Assembly (NCBI RefSeq): GCF_024347335.1
Contig: NZ_AP025463.1
Span: 1,426,001-1,490,000, forward strand
DNA: 64,000 bases
Source: Vibrio celticus
Lineage (GTDB): Bacteria; Pseudomonadota; Gammaproteobacteria; Enterobacterales; Vibrionaceae
Direction of reading: 5' to 3'
A program made the position numbers and the translations under genes. The notes under the pieces are model-generated. The model did not search any database. It was not told the origin of the DNA and worked only from the letters and a program-made list of their open reading frames with translations. The first letter of the stretch is position 1. Each line of letters opens with the position of its first letter. Positions 46,210-54,666 of this stretch are shown piece after piece.

Positions 46210-46671
46210 TTATCTCACTGGCAGCTTGGTCTTTGTTTTTACCTGACCAAAGGCGAAGCTCGATTCAATAGAAGCAATATTGGGCAGGCGGGTTAGTTGT
46301 TTACGGATAAATTGCTCGTAGCTTTTGAGTGATTCACTGACTACATGCAACAGGTAGTCGTGATTGCCTGTCATCAAAAAGCACTCTAACACTTCATCAA
46401 TCGCTTCAATGTGCTGCTCAAAGTCTCGCATATTCTCTTCAGTTGGCTTTTCAAGTTTCACCAACACAAACACATTCACAGGCAAGCCGCATGCTTCTTG
46501 GTCGACACTGGCGTGATAGCCGCGAATAATCCCTTGTTTCTCCAGTGCTCGAACTCGACGTAAGCAAGGAGAGGGCGACAGTGCCACGCGATCGGCCAAC
46601 TCTTGGTTAGTCAGGCGGGCGTTGCTTTGCAGTTCAGCCAGTATTTTCTTGTCGATCTCATCCATTGACAT
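46210..46671 (-). CDS. Lrp/AsnC-family transcription regulator
   Basis: This 153-residue regulator has an N-terminal helix-turn-helix (LTNQELADRVALSPSPCLRRVRALEKQGII) and a C-terminal RAM/AsnC ligand-binding domain (about 70-145). It is divergent from a trans-sulfuration-type PLP enzyme 136 bases away, a classic arrangement in which the Lrp protein senses an amino acid and controls the enzyme. Similar pairs include DecR-type cysteine sensors. The ligand is not known here. Confidence 0.92.
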   Translation of the reverse strand: MSMDEIDKKILAELQSNARLTNQELADRVALSPSPCLRRVRALEKQGIIRGYHASVDQEACGLPVNVFVLVKLEKPTEENMRDFEQHIEAIDEVLECFLMTGNHDYLLHVVSESLKSYEQFIRKQLTRLPNIASIESSFAFGQVKTKTKLPVR

Positions 46672-46807
46672 ATTCCATCAATATTCAATTTTATTTGGCA
46701 ATATTATTGCTCAAAGTGTATGTCTTGCTTCGCAAATAGCAATTTTTAACATCTGCCCAAAACTAAAATTAAAGGAGGAACAACAAGCATGGAATGACTT
46801 AGGAATT

Positions 46808-48619
46808 ATGAATACTTCAACTCAACTTAGCCCGCTGCGTAAAACCACCAAACATGAACAAGCAGAAGCCCTTGCCATTGAGCAGGCAAAGCATTTTGGT
46901 ATCGACCCAAACAGTGATTACGGCGTCACGCTTATCGAACTGGCGACGACACTGTACAAAGCCAATACCAAGACACACGATCTGTGGGCATTGACGGTTG
47001 ATGGGCTTTCAGAACTCGACAAGAGTGACCGAATCGCTTGGTTTAACGCCAAACGTTTCTTGTCATTCCAGATCGCTAAGATCCTCGATAATCTGCAAAA
47101 CCCAATGCGTGCTACTTACCAATCTATTGCCACCAATAATGGCAATTTTGCGTCTAAAGGCGCGTATCCTATCTTCGATAATGTTGCCGCTATTTTCTCT
47201 GCCAGCCCTGTTATTACGCGCACTGCGACCTATTTGTTTGCGTGTACAGAATGGATTGAAGATGCGTTCAACGGTAAAGAGCCGCTGCACGATATCTATT
47301 CTCGACTGCTTAACCCGACATCGATCTCACTGGCAAACCACATGGTTGACCTAGAGGCAGGCTCTAGAGCCAACGAATACCTAGCATGGAACTTCAACTC
47401 TGGCATGGCGGCTATTGATGGGCTATTGAGCCATTTACTTGGACATGAAGATATAGTCTTAGCTTCACGCAATATCTACGGTGGTTCTTACCAGCTGTTG
47501 GAAGATTGGTTTGGAAAACCTTCTAATCTGAATGTCGCGGTAGAGTGGGTGGATGGTTACTCCGGTGATGAGTTTGCGACGCGCCTTGATGAGGTTGCTG
47601 ATAAATACGCAGATCGCATCGCTGCGGGTAAGAAAATCTACGTCTACCTAGAGTCACCATGTAACCCGCATGGATACGTGTTGGATGTTGCGAGCATCAG
47701 TAAAGCTGGTCACTCTCGTGGTTGGGATGTGATTGTTGACTCGACAGTGGGCACGCCTTTATTACATCCAGTACTCAAACGTGATGATGCGATGGAAAGA
47801 CCTGATTATGTGATTCACTCTTACACTAAAGAACTGGCGGGTTCTGGCACCACAACTGCTGGAGTTGTGATTGGCCGCAATGAGACTATGTTTGTGCCAA
47901 AAGGAGAGGAGGTTATTTTCACCAAGCCCAACGGTGATGAGGCCAAAATCCCATGGAACGAAACCCTATTTTGGAATGTGTACTACATTAAGGGCGCATT
48001 CCTAGATGCAGACAAAGCGTTTGAAGTGCTCAATGGTATGAAAACGTATGAGATGCGTGTGGTGCAGAAAACGATTAATACACTGACTCTCGCGAAGATC
48101 TTCGATGCCCACCCAGACATCAATGTGTCGTGTCCAGCTTTGCCAGATAGTGATAACTATGAGCACTGCCAGAACAACATGTACTTGGGTTTGCCAGCCG
48201 CGCTTTTCACTATCGATATGGAAGGCAACGGCGACCGTGCACCAATCAATCGAGATGGGTTTAAACAGTTCTTCGACATGCTTGAGCCAGCAATCGGCAT
48301 GCAAGTGAGCTTAGGGCAAACCAACACCGTGGCCTTGTGCCCAGCACTGACCACGCACTCAGAGCTCAGCGATGAAGCGTTAAATGAAGCCGGTATCAAA
48401 CCGACCACAATGCGTATCTCTATCGGCTTGGAAGATCCTCGAATGTTCATTGCTCATATTGTTGAGGCGGCTAAATTGTCGATTGACCGAAAACACGCAG
48501 ACTTCTCATCCAGCTTCCCGAGTAGTGACAATATCGATGAAATCTATATGCAAACTTATATGGATGTACACCAGAGGTTTGTGAAAAGCTTGCCGAAGTT
48601 TGGGCAGCTGAGTCAGTAA
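46808..48619 (+). CDS. PLP-dependent trans-sulfuration-family enzyme with N-terminal extension
   Basis: This 603-residue enzyme belongs to the Cys/Met-metabolism PLP family (cystathionine gamma-synthase/lyase, methionine gamma-lyase). The PLP lysine is Lys341 in HSYTKELAGSG. GSRANEYLAWNFNSGMAAID and YLESPCNPHGYVLDV are family landmarks. An N-terminal extension of about 150 residues and large insertions make it far longer than the usual 390-430. The start at 46808 has AGGA directly upstream; a stronger AAAGGAGG lies earlier, before a two-codon frame. The product could be a C-S lyase; the reaction is not settled. Confidence 0.8.
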   Translation: MNTSTQLSPLRKTTKHEQAEALAIEQAKHFGIDPNSDYGVTLIELATTLYKANTKTHDLWALTVDGLSELDKSDRIAWFNAKRFLSFQIAKILDNLQNPMRATYQSIATNNGNFASKGAYPIFDNVAAIFSASPVITRTATYLFACTEWIEDAFNGKEPLHDIYSRLLNPTSISLANHMVDLEAGSRANEYLAWNFNSGMAAIDGLLSHLLGHEDIVLASRNIYGGSYQLLEDWFGKPSNLNVAVEWVDGYSGDEFATRLDEVADKYADRIAAGKKIYVYLESPCNPHGYVLDVASISKAGHSRGWDVIVDSTVGTPLLHPVLKRDDAMERPDYVIHSYTKELAGSGTTTAGVVIGRNETMFVPKGEEVIFTKPNGDEAKIPWNETLFWNVYYIKGAFLDADKAFEVLNGMKTYEMRVVQKTINTLTLAKIFDAHPDINVSCPALPDSDNYEHCQNNMYLGLPAALFTIDMEGNGDRAPINRDGFKQFFDMLEPAIGMQVSLGQTNTVALCPALTTHSELSDEALNEAGIKPTTMRISIGLEDPRMFIAHIVEAAKLSIDRKHADFSSSFPSSDNIDEIYMQTYMDVHQRFVKSLPKFGQLSQ

Positions 48620-48674
48620 CTTAGGTCAGTAAGGAAAGTTTGCAAGATCAGTTAGTTAAAAGGCCGTAAATAAA

Positions 48675-48713
48675 AAAGCACCCTGCTGACTCAATAGTCG
48701 GTAGGGTGCTTTC
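48675..48713. terminator. Rho-independent terminator
   Basis: AAAGCACCCT and AGGGTGCTTT pair around an 18-base loop that itself contains TGACT...AGTCG. It lies between the PLP enzyme and a convergent small gene. Confidence 0.85.
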
Positions 48714-48757
48714 TCGATATAGAACCTAGGGACCATATTGGTTTACCAAGTCGCTTA

Positions 48758-49000
48758 CTATTTAGGCTGGTGGCCTGTCTTTTTCGCAAGCTCTTGCATA
48801 GCCTCGGCAAACGTTGTTGTTCCGCCTTTCGCTTTAACCTGAACAACTTTGTACCCGAGGCTTTCAAGCGCTTGGCGCTCTTCTAAAACGGCTTTGTCAT
48901 CTGGTTGACTGCCTTGCACTGGCTGATGAATGTAACACCCTTCTAATTGACCATCTTCGACTAGCTGGTGGTGTTTCAGTGTATTGATATCAAAATTCAT
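48758..49000 (-). CDS. Small hypothetical protein
   Basis: This 80-residue hydrophilic protein (MNFDINTLKHHQLVEDGQLE) has a basic middle (LGYKVVQVKAKGG) and no signal, Cys pair or membrane segment. It is convergent with the PLP enzyme. The ribosome site is weak. The reading looks protein-like, and nothing of known function is recognised. Confidence 0.55.
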   Translation of the reverse strand: MNFDINTLKHHQLVEDGQLEGCYIHQPVQGSQPDDKAVLEERQALESLGYKVVQVKAKGGTTTFAEAMQELAKKTGHQPK

Positions 49001-49162
49001 AGTAAGTCTTTTCGTGTAAAATGGAGAGCCTCTGTGGCAAGTCCGTAAGTATTTATCATTTTATCGTTTGTACCATACGGCATTTTAACCACAACAAGCT
49101 AGTAAAAATGAATAAATTCAAAGGCATCGCCTAGAAGTATATGGTGCCTATTTTGTGCTTAT

Positions 49163-49663
49163 TTAATACCCGATTAAGTATCTTGTTTTTTTGCTACCTC
49201 GAAATACCATCTTCATTATTTTCGCACAGAAAACGGATGTGACTACAATTCCACTGCAGATTCCTATGTAGAGAGTAATGTTAAAGTCGCTTTTTAAGGT
49301 GCCACCAAAATATTTAGCGTCTGCGATTTCGAGGATCAGTAGCAACCACGGGGGGATGAAAAAAATCGCAAAGCTTGTATCTGAAATGGTGTCTAAATAT
49401 TTGGATTTAAAACTCAATTTTTCAAGAGTCCCATACAGTAAAAAGATGAGGGCAACCTTTTGAATAAAAACAACATCTATCGCATCGTATTCAAAAAATG
49501 GCTTGTGTGAATTGCCATTGATACCAGTGTGATTTTGATAAATAGACAGCATGACAACGATAAATAGCAACAGAAGTAGTGTCTTACTATTTAAGCAATC
49601 AGTGACCTTATCTTTGTTCATACACACGCTAATCCCTATCAAATATATTGGCGTAAAATACAC
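49163..49663 (-). pseudogene. Truncated acyltransferase-3 family membrane protein (C-terminal part)
   Basis: The 166-codon frame encodes about four membrane segments and contains YFTPIYLIGISV and YLDTISDTSFAIFFIPPWLL, typical of the last third of acyltransferase-3 (OafA-like) O-acetyltransferases, which are normally about 350 residues or more. The N-terminal half, with the catalytic His, is missing. The frame ends four bases from an IS3-like transposase remnant on the opposite strand, which explains the truncation. It is unlikely to be functional. G+C is low, as for surface-polysaccharide genes acquired by transfer. Confidence 0.7.
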
Positions 49664-49666
49664 CAG

Positions 49667-49780
49667 AGACTGGAGTGGTTTAGTGCAAAAGAGCTAAACC
49701 CTGAACGCTGGCCAGGTGATATCAGAAACTGTGAACCTGTTGGTGACGTTCACTTAAATCCAGAAAGAGAAGCTGCTTAA
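49667..49780 (+). mobile_element. Remnant of IS3-type transposase (3' end)
   Basis: The reading RLEWFSAKELNPERW...PVGDVHLNPEREAA followed by TAA resembles the C-terminal end of IS3-family transposases. Only 37 codons remain, with no start and no visible left end. It abuts the broken acyltransferase, suggesting an insertion followed by deletion. A possible right end lies in ACAACTACCTTGAAAAACACC just downstream, but I cannot confirm an inverted repeat. Confidence 0.6.
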
Positions 49781-49922
49781 TAAGCAAGCAAATGATGACA
49801 ACTACCTTGAAAAACACCGAGGTGGTAGGAAACTTAAAAAAGTAAATTTTGAAGCTTTATGACGCTAGGTATTTGTTTTCTAACAAGCATGGGGGAACGC
49901 AAGGGTAAGAGTAGCAACAAGA

Positions 49923-50663
49923 TTAAAGCGAGATAATTTTAAAATAGATAGCTTGGTAGTCGATAGAATGAACCGAGAATGAAATTCTACTTAATCCGAC
50001 CTTCTCACTGCGATTGTATTCATTGATAGAGTGGTTAAACCCATAGGCTGTTGAAGGAGCCATATATTGCGTTATGCCCTGTTGTGTAGCCGTTATCCCA
50101 TCATGGCCGTGACCACAGATCACGTCACGTACGCGGTATTTTCTAAGCACGTTCATCACATCGGTATCGTTTTCTAGAAGGATGGCTTTCATCCAATCTG
50201 CACCGACTGGAATGACAGGGTGGTGAACAACCACGATAGGATCATTGGCCTTTCTTAATTGTTGTTTTAGCTGAGCCATGCCGCGGTTATCAATACGCCC
50301 TGAACCAAGTGGGTGTTGTTTACCGAGAGGCTTGAAGCTTGAGTCTAGGAACACAAACTCTCGTTCACAGATGGTGGCTTTGTCGGTGACACAAATCGTC
50401 GAGCCCTTTAGCTCTTTGCGCATTAAGCGAGAGTCATCATGATTCCCTGCAATCGCGTAAATAGATTGGTCGTTAATGTGTTGCCTAATGAACGCCTCTA
50501 ATCGAACGTAGTCGCCAGATTTTGGATTACAACAAATATCACCAGTCAGAAAAATTGTCTTGCATGCTGTGTCTTTGTTGATGTATTCCAGAGCTCTACG
50601 CAGGTTCTCATAGCTGGATTCATCGGAAAGGTGACAATCACTGATTTGGTACACGGTATTCAT
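49923..50663 (-). CDS. CpdA-like metallophosphoesterase
   Basis: This 246-residue calcineurin-like phosphoesterase carries all metal-binding motifs: SDCHLS (residues 8-13), TGDICC, GNHDD, VVHHPVIP and GHGHDG. The order and length match class III cyclic nucleotide phosphodiesterases (CpdA/YfcE-like), which may hydrolyse cAMP. It is on the minus strand downstream of a YcxB-like gene, separated by a terminator. Substrate is inferred from family only. Confidence 0.85.
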   Translation of the reverse strand: MNTVYQISDCHLSDESSYENLRRALEYINKDTACKTIFLTGDICCNPKSGDYVRLEAFIRQHINDQSIYAIAGNHDDSRLMRKELKGSTICVTDKATICEREFVFLDSSFKPLGKQHPLGSGRIDNRGMAQLKQQLRKANDPIVVVHHPVIPVGADWMKAILLENDTDVMNVLRKYRVRDVICGHGHDGITATQQGITQYMAPSTAYGFNHSINEYNRSEKVGLSRISFSVHSIDYQAIYFKIISL

Positions 50664-50706
50664 TGTTATTGTCCGGTCATTCGATATATAGAGTTAAAGG
50701 TGATAG

Positions 50707-50733
50707 AAAAATGCCTGCTAAGTCAGCAGGCAT
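50707..50733. terminator. Rho-independent terminator
   Basis: AATGCCTGCT and AGCAGGCATT form a stem around AAGTC, with A-run to the left, giving a T-run on the minus transcript. It ends the YcxB-like gene. Confidence 0.85.
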
Positions 50734-50742
50734 TTATTGGTG

Positions 50743-51237
50743 TTATTTCGCTTTGGATGCGGCGTGGTGTTCAATCATGAAGGCAATGGCTTCATTGCTT
50801 AAACAAGATTTACTCACATATTGGCGCTGTTTACCGATATGCAGGATAAAACCAAGATCGGTCTGCTCAAGTTGGTCGATGTCACTCCACGCGATGGTGT
50901 TGGTCGCTTTGTGGTTTTTGTAACTCACTCCGTTAGCATCACCTTGAAAGACAATTTTGCTGCCTGCGCCTGAGCTGATTTTTTGTCGCCATAACCACCA
51001 GGTTCTTTTGCAGTACACACTGAATGCTTCAATCACACTCAAAACAATAAAGAACCAACCAACATAACCGTTAGGTAATAGTTCAAACTCCAGTAGAACC
51101 ACACCAAAAATAAGAAACAGTATTCCTTTTAAGTAGGCTTTTGGAAATTGAGTCGGAAGGCTAGTTTGATCATAACACTCCGCGAAAAACGTCTTGTCGA
51201 GTTTGTATTCTGTAGTGAAACCGGGTTCTTTAGACAT
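50743..51237 (-). CDS. YcxB-like membrane protein
   Basis: This 164-residue protein has two membrane helices near residues 36-50 and 58-74 and a C-terminal cytoplasmic domain (GDANGVSYKNHKATNTIAWSD, FILHIGKQRQYVSKSCL) typical of the YcxB/PH-like family. ATG start. Function unknown. Confidence 0.7.
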   Translation of the reverse strand: MSKEPGFTTEYKLDKTFFAECYDQTSLPTQFPKAYLKGILFLIFGVVLLEFELLPNGYVGWFFIVLSVIEAFSVYCKRTWWLWRQKISSGAGSKIVFQGDANGVSYKNHKATNTIAWSDIDQLEQTDLGFILHIGKQRQYVSKSCLSNEAIAFMIEHHAASKAK

Positions 51238-51327
51238 GTGAGGCTACTTTAATGCTTCTTGTTAATGGGCTTTCTTTGAATTGGTATTTCATGCTGCGAT
51301 CGAGCAACTCCAGCATTGTATCGCTTC

Positions 51328-51495
51328 TCAGCACTTTTCTTTAGCGGTTTTATGTCTCTTTTGTAAATCAATAATACCGTCAAGGTTTGCTCTTGTTAGT
51401 ACAATATCTTGATGCTCTCGGATTGGCAGAGAAAACCCAAGCAGCTGGTGGCTATTGATTGGATAAAACTCGATTAAATAGCATCCCAGTAGCAT
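51328..51495 (-). other. Possible 55-codon frame or gene remnant after LysR
   Basis: A 55-codon frame starts inside the end of the LysR gene and reads LIEFYPINSHQLLGFSLP and DIVLTRANLDGIIDLQ. It looks coding in composition but has no ribosome site. It may be the tail of a decayed gene. The rest of the 236-base gap (51238-51473) shows nothing else. Confidence 0.3.
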
Positions 51496-52412
51496 GAGTT
51501 CTTGTCGCTTGTGCTGCGGAATTTGTCCGCTAGAAAATCAATTACGACCCTGACTTTTGCCGCCAGATTAACAGTATCAAGATAAAGGGCGCTGATCGAT
51601 TGTTGCTCTAAACTGGTCGAAACTTGGTAACCGTCTAGTAAAGGGACAAGTAAACCACTCTTCAATTCTTTCCCAATTAACCAAGTAGGAAAGACGACAA
51701 TTCCACTTCCACCGACCGCACTCGCGACCAACGTTTCTGCATTGTTGCTGTAGAGTGATCCTGAAACTTCATACGGCTCTAATTTATCTTCACCAATAAA
51801 CCAGCGTTGAAGACCATTTGGTCCCTTAAACACTAAACAGTTATGTTGTTTGAGTTCTTCTGGCGTAGTTAAGGTGCCATAAGATTTGAGGTAGTTTGGA
51901 CTTGCAGCCATGACATAGCGCTGCTTAGCAAAACGTTTAATCCTTAAAGAAGAATCTTGCGGTACACCAATGCGGATCAGTAAATCGATAGATTCAGCAG
52001 CGGGGTTTACAAATGCATCCGTCTGCTGGACTTCCACCTTGAGAAGTGGATACCTTTCTAACAGTTCCGCGAGATATGGCGCGATGTGGAGTCGACCAAA
52101 GGCAACCGGCGCGCTTATTCTGACGGTGCCACGAGGCGTATCTGCACGCTGTTCAATGCGTTCGACAACCGATTCATACTGATTGATGATTTCGGTGCAA
52201 TGCTTGTTAAATGCCACACCTTCATCAGTAAGAGAAATTGAGCGTGTATGACGATGTAAAAGTTTGGTTCCGACTTTCTCCTCGAGCTGCGCCATTTTGC
52301 GAGACACCGACGATGGTGTCATGTCTTGGCGACGTGCCACCTCAGAAAAGTTGCCAAATTGGGTGGTCATCAAGAACAGTTTTATTTCCAATAAAGAGAC
52401 ATCGTAATTCAC
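51474..52412 (-). CDS. LysR-family transcription regulator
   Basis: This 312-residue protein has an N-terminal winged helix (GNFSEVARRQDMTPSSVSRKMAQLEEKVG) and a periplasmic-binding-like effector domain (about 90-300). The start is the GTG at 52412, behind TAGGAG; a TTG nine codons upstream is less likely. It lies downstream of, and in the same direction as, the CMD-VOC-YdcZ operon, after a terminator. It is the natural candidate to regulate that operon. Confidence 0.9.
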   Translation of the reverse strand: MNYDVSLLEIKLFLMTTQFGNFSEVARRQDMTPSSVSRKMAQLEEKVGTKLLHRHTRSISLTDEGVAFNKHCTEIINQYESVVERIEQRADTPRGTVRISAPVAFGRLHIAPYLAELLERYPLLKVEVQQTDAFVNPAAESIDLLIRIGVPQDSSLRIKRFAKQRYVMAASPNYLKSYGTLTTPEELKQHNCLVFKGPNGLQRWFIGEDKLEPYEVSGSLYSNNAETLVASAVGGSGIVVFPTWLIGKELKSGLLVPLLDGYQVSTSLEQQSISALYLDTVNLAAKVRVVIDFLADKFRSTSDKNSCYWDAI

Positions 52413-52456
52413 AAGCTTTCTCCTACTTTTATTAGTCAAAGATTACGTTCTAAACA

Positions 52457-52488
52457 TAAAAAAAGGCAAGCTAATAGTTAGCTTGCCT
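52457..52488 (-). terminator. Terminator of the CMD-VOC-YdcZ operon
   Basis: AGGCAAGCTAA and TTAGCTTGCCT pair around TAG. On the minus strand the stem is followed by seven T. Confidence 0.9.
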
Positions 52489-52501
52489 GAAGGTTCATTT
52501 A

Positions 52502-52825
52502 TTATGCGGTGAGAATGTTCTCAGTAACAACAAAGTGTGCATCCTCGCTGAAAGATTGGAACTGCTCGACAATCTTCTGCATCTCTTGAGTTTGAATATC
52601 GTTAAGAAATGCCTCTTCAGAATCAATCTGAATAATCTCAAAGTAATCCCATGATAACGGCTTATCTTGACCAAACATGCTGATGCCTTTGAAGACCTCG
52701 AACGATGAAACACTACTGAGTTTGTTTACCGTCGGTAGATCTGACTCTTTGGCCCATTGAAGATATTGAGTTTCATCCGTTGTTGATTTTAGGTTAAAGA
52801 ACACGATGATGGTTTTAGCTGACAT
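52502..52825 (-). CDS. HapK/REDY-like small protein
   Basis: This 107-residue soluble protein has the dimeric alpha/beta-barrel pattern (KTIIVFFNLK, SFEVFKGI, WDYFEIIQIDSEEAF) that I associate with the REDY-like HapK family. It is the last gene of the operon, with AAGGAA before the ATG. Its start overlaps the present 3' end of the YdcZ gene by 37 bases. Role unknown; neighbours suggest metabolism or export of a small cyclic compound. Confidence 0.6.
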   Translation of the reverse strand: MSAKTIIVFFNLKSTTDETQYLQWAKESDLPTVNKLSSVSSFEVFKGISMFGQDKPLSWDYFEIIQIDSEEAFLNDIQTQEMQKIVEQFQSFSEDAHFVVTENILTA

Positions 52826-53340
52826 GCAATGTTTCCTTGGTAAGGTGAGTCGTCATATTGTCTTTTGCTAACGGTGCTTCTAATTCGGTTTGTATTTGGC
52901 GATTGGCGATTGGCGATATAAATACAGACCAAGGCGCACGCAATGCAGACCATGGCAGCAATACGCCAATAATTCAGTTCAATGGGCGTATTCCCAAGCC
53001 AGCCTTGAGTATCGATTATCAGGCTCATGATCATCTGGCCTAAAATGGTAGCCACTGTGGCAATCGCGACACCCACGTTTGGCACTGCCGCTACCATGAC
53101 TATCATGTAAAAGATGCCAAATAGTGCGCCTGCGAGTTGCCATTTAGGCACCGATAACAGAGTTGCGTCATAACTTGGTTCAAAGAAGAAAATCAGTAAA
53201 CCCGTGATAACGGTTCCCATGCTAAAGGTCAGCAGGGAGCTTTCAATCACACCAACTTTTGCCCCCAGTTGACCATTAATCGCTGCTTGAGCACTCAATG
53301 CCATGCCTGATGCAATGGCGAGTAAAATAATCAGCGTCAT
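52789..53340 (-). CDS. YdcZ-type DMT-family transporter subunit, tail frameshifted by a 7-bp repeat
   Basis: This 183-codon frame encodes a four- to five-helix membrane protein of the YdcZ/DUF606 family (MTLIILLAIASGMALSAQAAINGQLG). From about residue 143 the sequence (SPNTNRIRSTVSKRQYDDSP) no longer looks like the family. This is where three copies of a 7-base repeat lie. Deleting one copy restores a tail reading NRQIQTELEAPLAKDNMTT that ends in TAA eleven bases into the next gene. The first 140 residues are the normal family length. It overlaps the upstream paralogue by four bases. Confidence 0.78.
   Translation of the reverse strand: MTLIILLAIASGMALSAQAAINGQLGAKVGVIESSLLTFSMGTVITGLLIFFFEPSYDATLLSVPKWQLAGALFGIFYMIVMVAAVPNVGVAIATVATILGQMIMSLIIDTQGWLGNTPIELNYWRIAAMVCIACALVCIYIANRQSPNTNRIRSTVSKRQYDDSPYQGNIACQLKPSSCSLT
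52896..52916. repeat. Three tandem copies of TTGGCGA
   Basis: Three perfect 7-base units lie in the coding end of the YdcZ-type gene. As 7 is not a multiple of 3, gain or loss of a unit switches the C-terminal frame. Confidence 0.95.
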
Positions 53341-53780
53341 GATTGTCCTCCTAAATAGACAAAACAGAGAGCGAGGAATATGAACCCCAAACCAAGCAAA
53401 CGCAGTGGGTTAGTCGCTTGCTTTGGCATTGCAAACCAGCCGAAGTAATCAATCGCAAAACTCTTAGTGATTTGACCAAACAGGACGCAAACCATCGTCA
53501 TTGCAACCCCTAAAATTGGCGTCGCTAATGTAAGAACGACCACGTAGATAGGCCCCAGTAAACCACCGATAAGCTGCCATTTTGGAATGGTGTTCCAAGC
53601 TTTGAATTGTCCATTCGGTGTGAAGTGACGAATCATCCAAAGCAACGCAGTACCAACGCCAAAGATGCTCAAGGTGGCCCATAAATGGCCAACTTGTTTA
53701 CCTAAAGGGCCAAGTAAGCCTGCTTCGAAAGACAAGCCCATACCCGCGATCACAATCATCACGATAAAAATAATGTTCAT
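53337..53780 (-). CDS. YdcZ-type DMT-family transporter subunit
   Basis: This 147-residue membrane protein has about five hydrophobic segments: MNIIFIVMIVIAGMGLSFEA, HLWATLSIFGVGTALLWMI, LIGGLLGPIYVVVLTLATPI, LGVAMTMVCVLFGQI and LLGLGFIFLALCFVYL. It is paralogous to the next gene, and the two overlap by ATGA. Tandem half-size DMT proteins commonly form heterodimers. The stop of the VOC gene overlaps this start. Substrate unknown. Confidence 0.82.
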   Translation of the reverse strand: MNIIFIVMIVIAGMGLSFEAGLLGPLGKQVGHLWATLSIFGVGTALLWMIRHFTPNGQFKAWNTIPKWQLIGGLLGPIYVVVLTLATPILGVAMTMVCVLFGQITKSFAIDYFGWFAMPKQATNPLRLLGLGFIFLALCFVYLGGQS

Positions 53781-54307
53781 CGTGGGTCAAACAACGCAAC
53801 AGAAGCACGGTTTGCATTAGCTTTATTTGCATAAGCTTTGCCGTTTGGATAAGACACAAGTTCTAATTGCATCCCCCAAGGTGCCATGAAGTAAACCCAA
53901 GATTCTCCTGCCGTAGGGCCTTCAGTCATGGTGGTTGCTTCTCCGAGGACTGTGATGCCTTGGTCTTTTAGATACGCTACCGCGGCATCCATATCCTCAA
54001 CGTAGAAAGCAAGGTGGTGACCTCCAATGTCGGCGTTATTTGGTGCTGTTTTGTTTCTTTCTACTGCGTCTGAGTATTCAAAGAGCTCTAAGTTAATCCC
54101 TTTCGCGTTCATCACTACGATCTTGGTGATTTCTGCACGTGGATTAACGTTTAAATGATCTTTCATCCAGTCATCATCGGACGCGAATGGTCCAAACTCA
54201 TACGCCAGTTCAAAGTCAAAATGCTCCCGGAAGAAAGCGATAGCTTCATCTAAATTCGGTACCGTGAAACCGATATGGTCTGGTTTTTGTAGCCCTGGAA
54301 TAGCCAT
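53777..54307 (-). CDS. VOC-family (glyoxalase-like) protein
   Basis: This 176-residue protein has two beta-alpha-beta-beta-beta modules. Metal-ligand positions are suggested by the His in PDHIGFTVPNLDEA, the Glu in INLELFEYS, the His in GHHLAFYVEDMD and the Glu in MQLELVSYP. This fits a dioxygenase, lyase or isomerase of the vicinal-oxygen-chelate superfamily. Its ATG shares a base with the stop of the CMD gene, indicating tight coupling. Confidence 0.85.
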   Translation of the reverse strand: MAIPGLQKPDHIGFTVPNLDEAIAFFREHFDFELAYEFGPFASDDDWMKDHLNVNPRAEITKIVVMNAKGINLELFEYSDAVERNKTAPNNADIGGHHLAFYVEDMDAAVAYLKDQGITVLGEATTMTEGPTAGESWVYFMAPWGMQLELVSYPNGKAYANKANANRASVALFDPR

Positions 54308-54666
54308 TAGAAATCTCCTCGTTCATGACGAATTTTGTTGAGTGCGCCCATCGTCGTCGCCCCTTTGTTAAAGCCAGTGTATGCCGATGCAAATACGATT
54401 AACTCTTCAAGCTCTGCATAGGTCGCACCTTGTTTAAGTGCCATATCAACGTGAGCGCCAAATGGATTACCTTCGCCCGTTACGTTGAGCGCCATTTGGT
54501 CAATCGCAAGGCTAATGAGCGCTTTGGTTTTCTGGTCAATTAACGGCATGCCCCATGCTTCACCAGCAACACGTACTGTCATGTCGCCCCATACTGGGTT
54601 GATTGATTTGAGGCCTTCAATCAGTGCTTGATCATCCAGCACTGCATTCTGATATTTCTTAGTCAT
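54307..54666 (-). CDS. Carboxymuconolactone decarboxylase (CMD) family protein
   Basis: This 119-residue helical protein has the CMD pattern KTKALISLAIDQMAL, GAHVDMALKQGATYAELEEL and FASAYTGFNKGATTM. The AhpD-type CxxC motif is absent, so a decarboxylase- or hydratase-like rather than peroxidase activity is suggested. ATG 54666 has GAGAAAG upstream; a GTG five codons earlier is possible. It is the first gene of the CMD-VOC-YdcZ-YdcZ-HapK operon. Confidence 0.85.
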   Translation of the reverse strand: MTKKYQNAVLDDQALIEGLKSINPVWGDMTVRVAGEAWGMPLIDQKTKALISLAIDQMALNVTGEGNPFGAHVDMALKQGATYAELEELIVFASAYTGFNKGATTMGALNKIRHERGDF

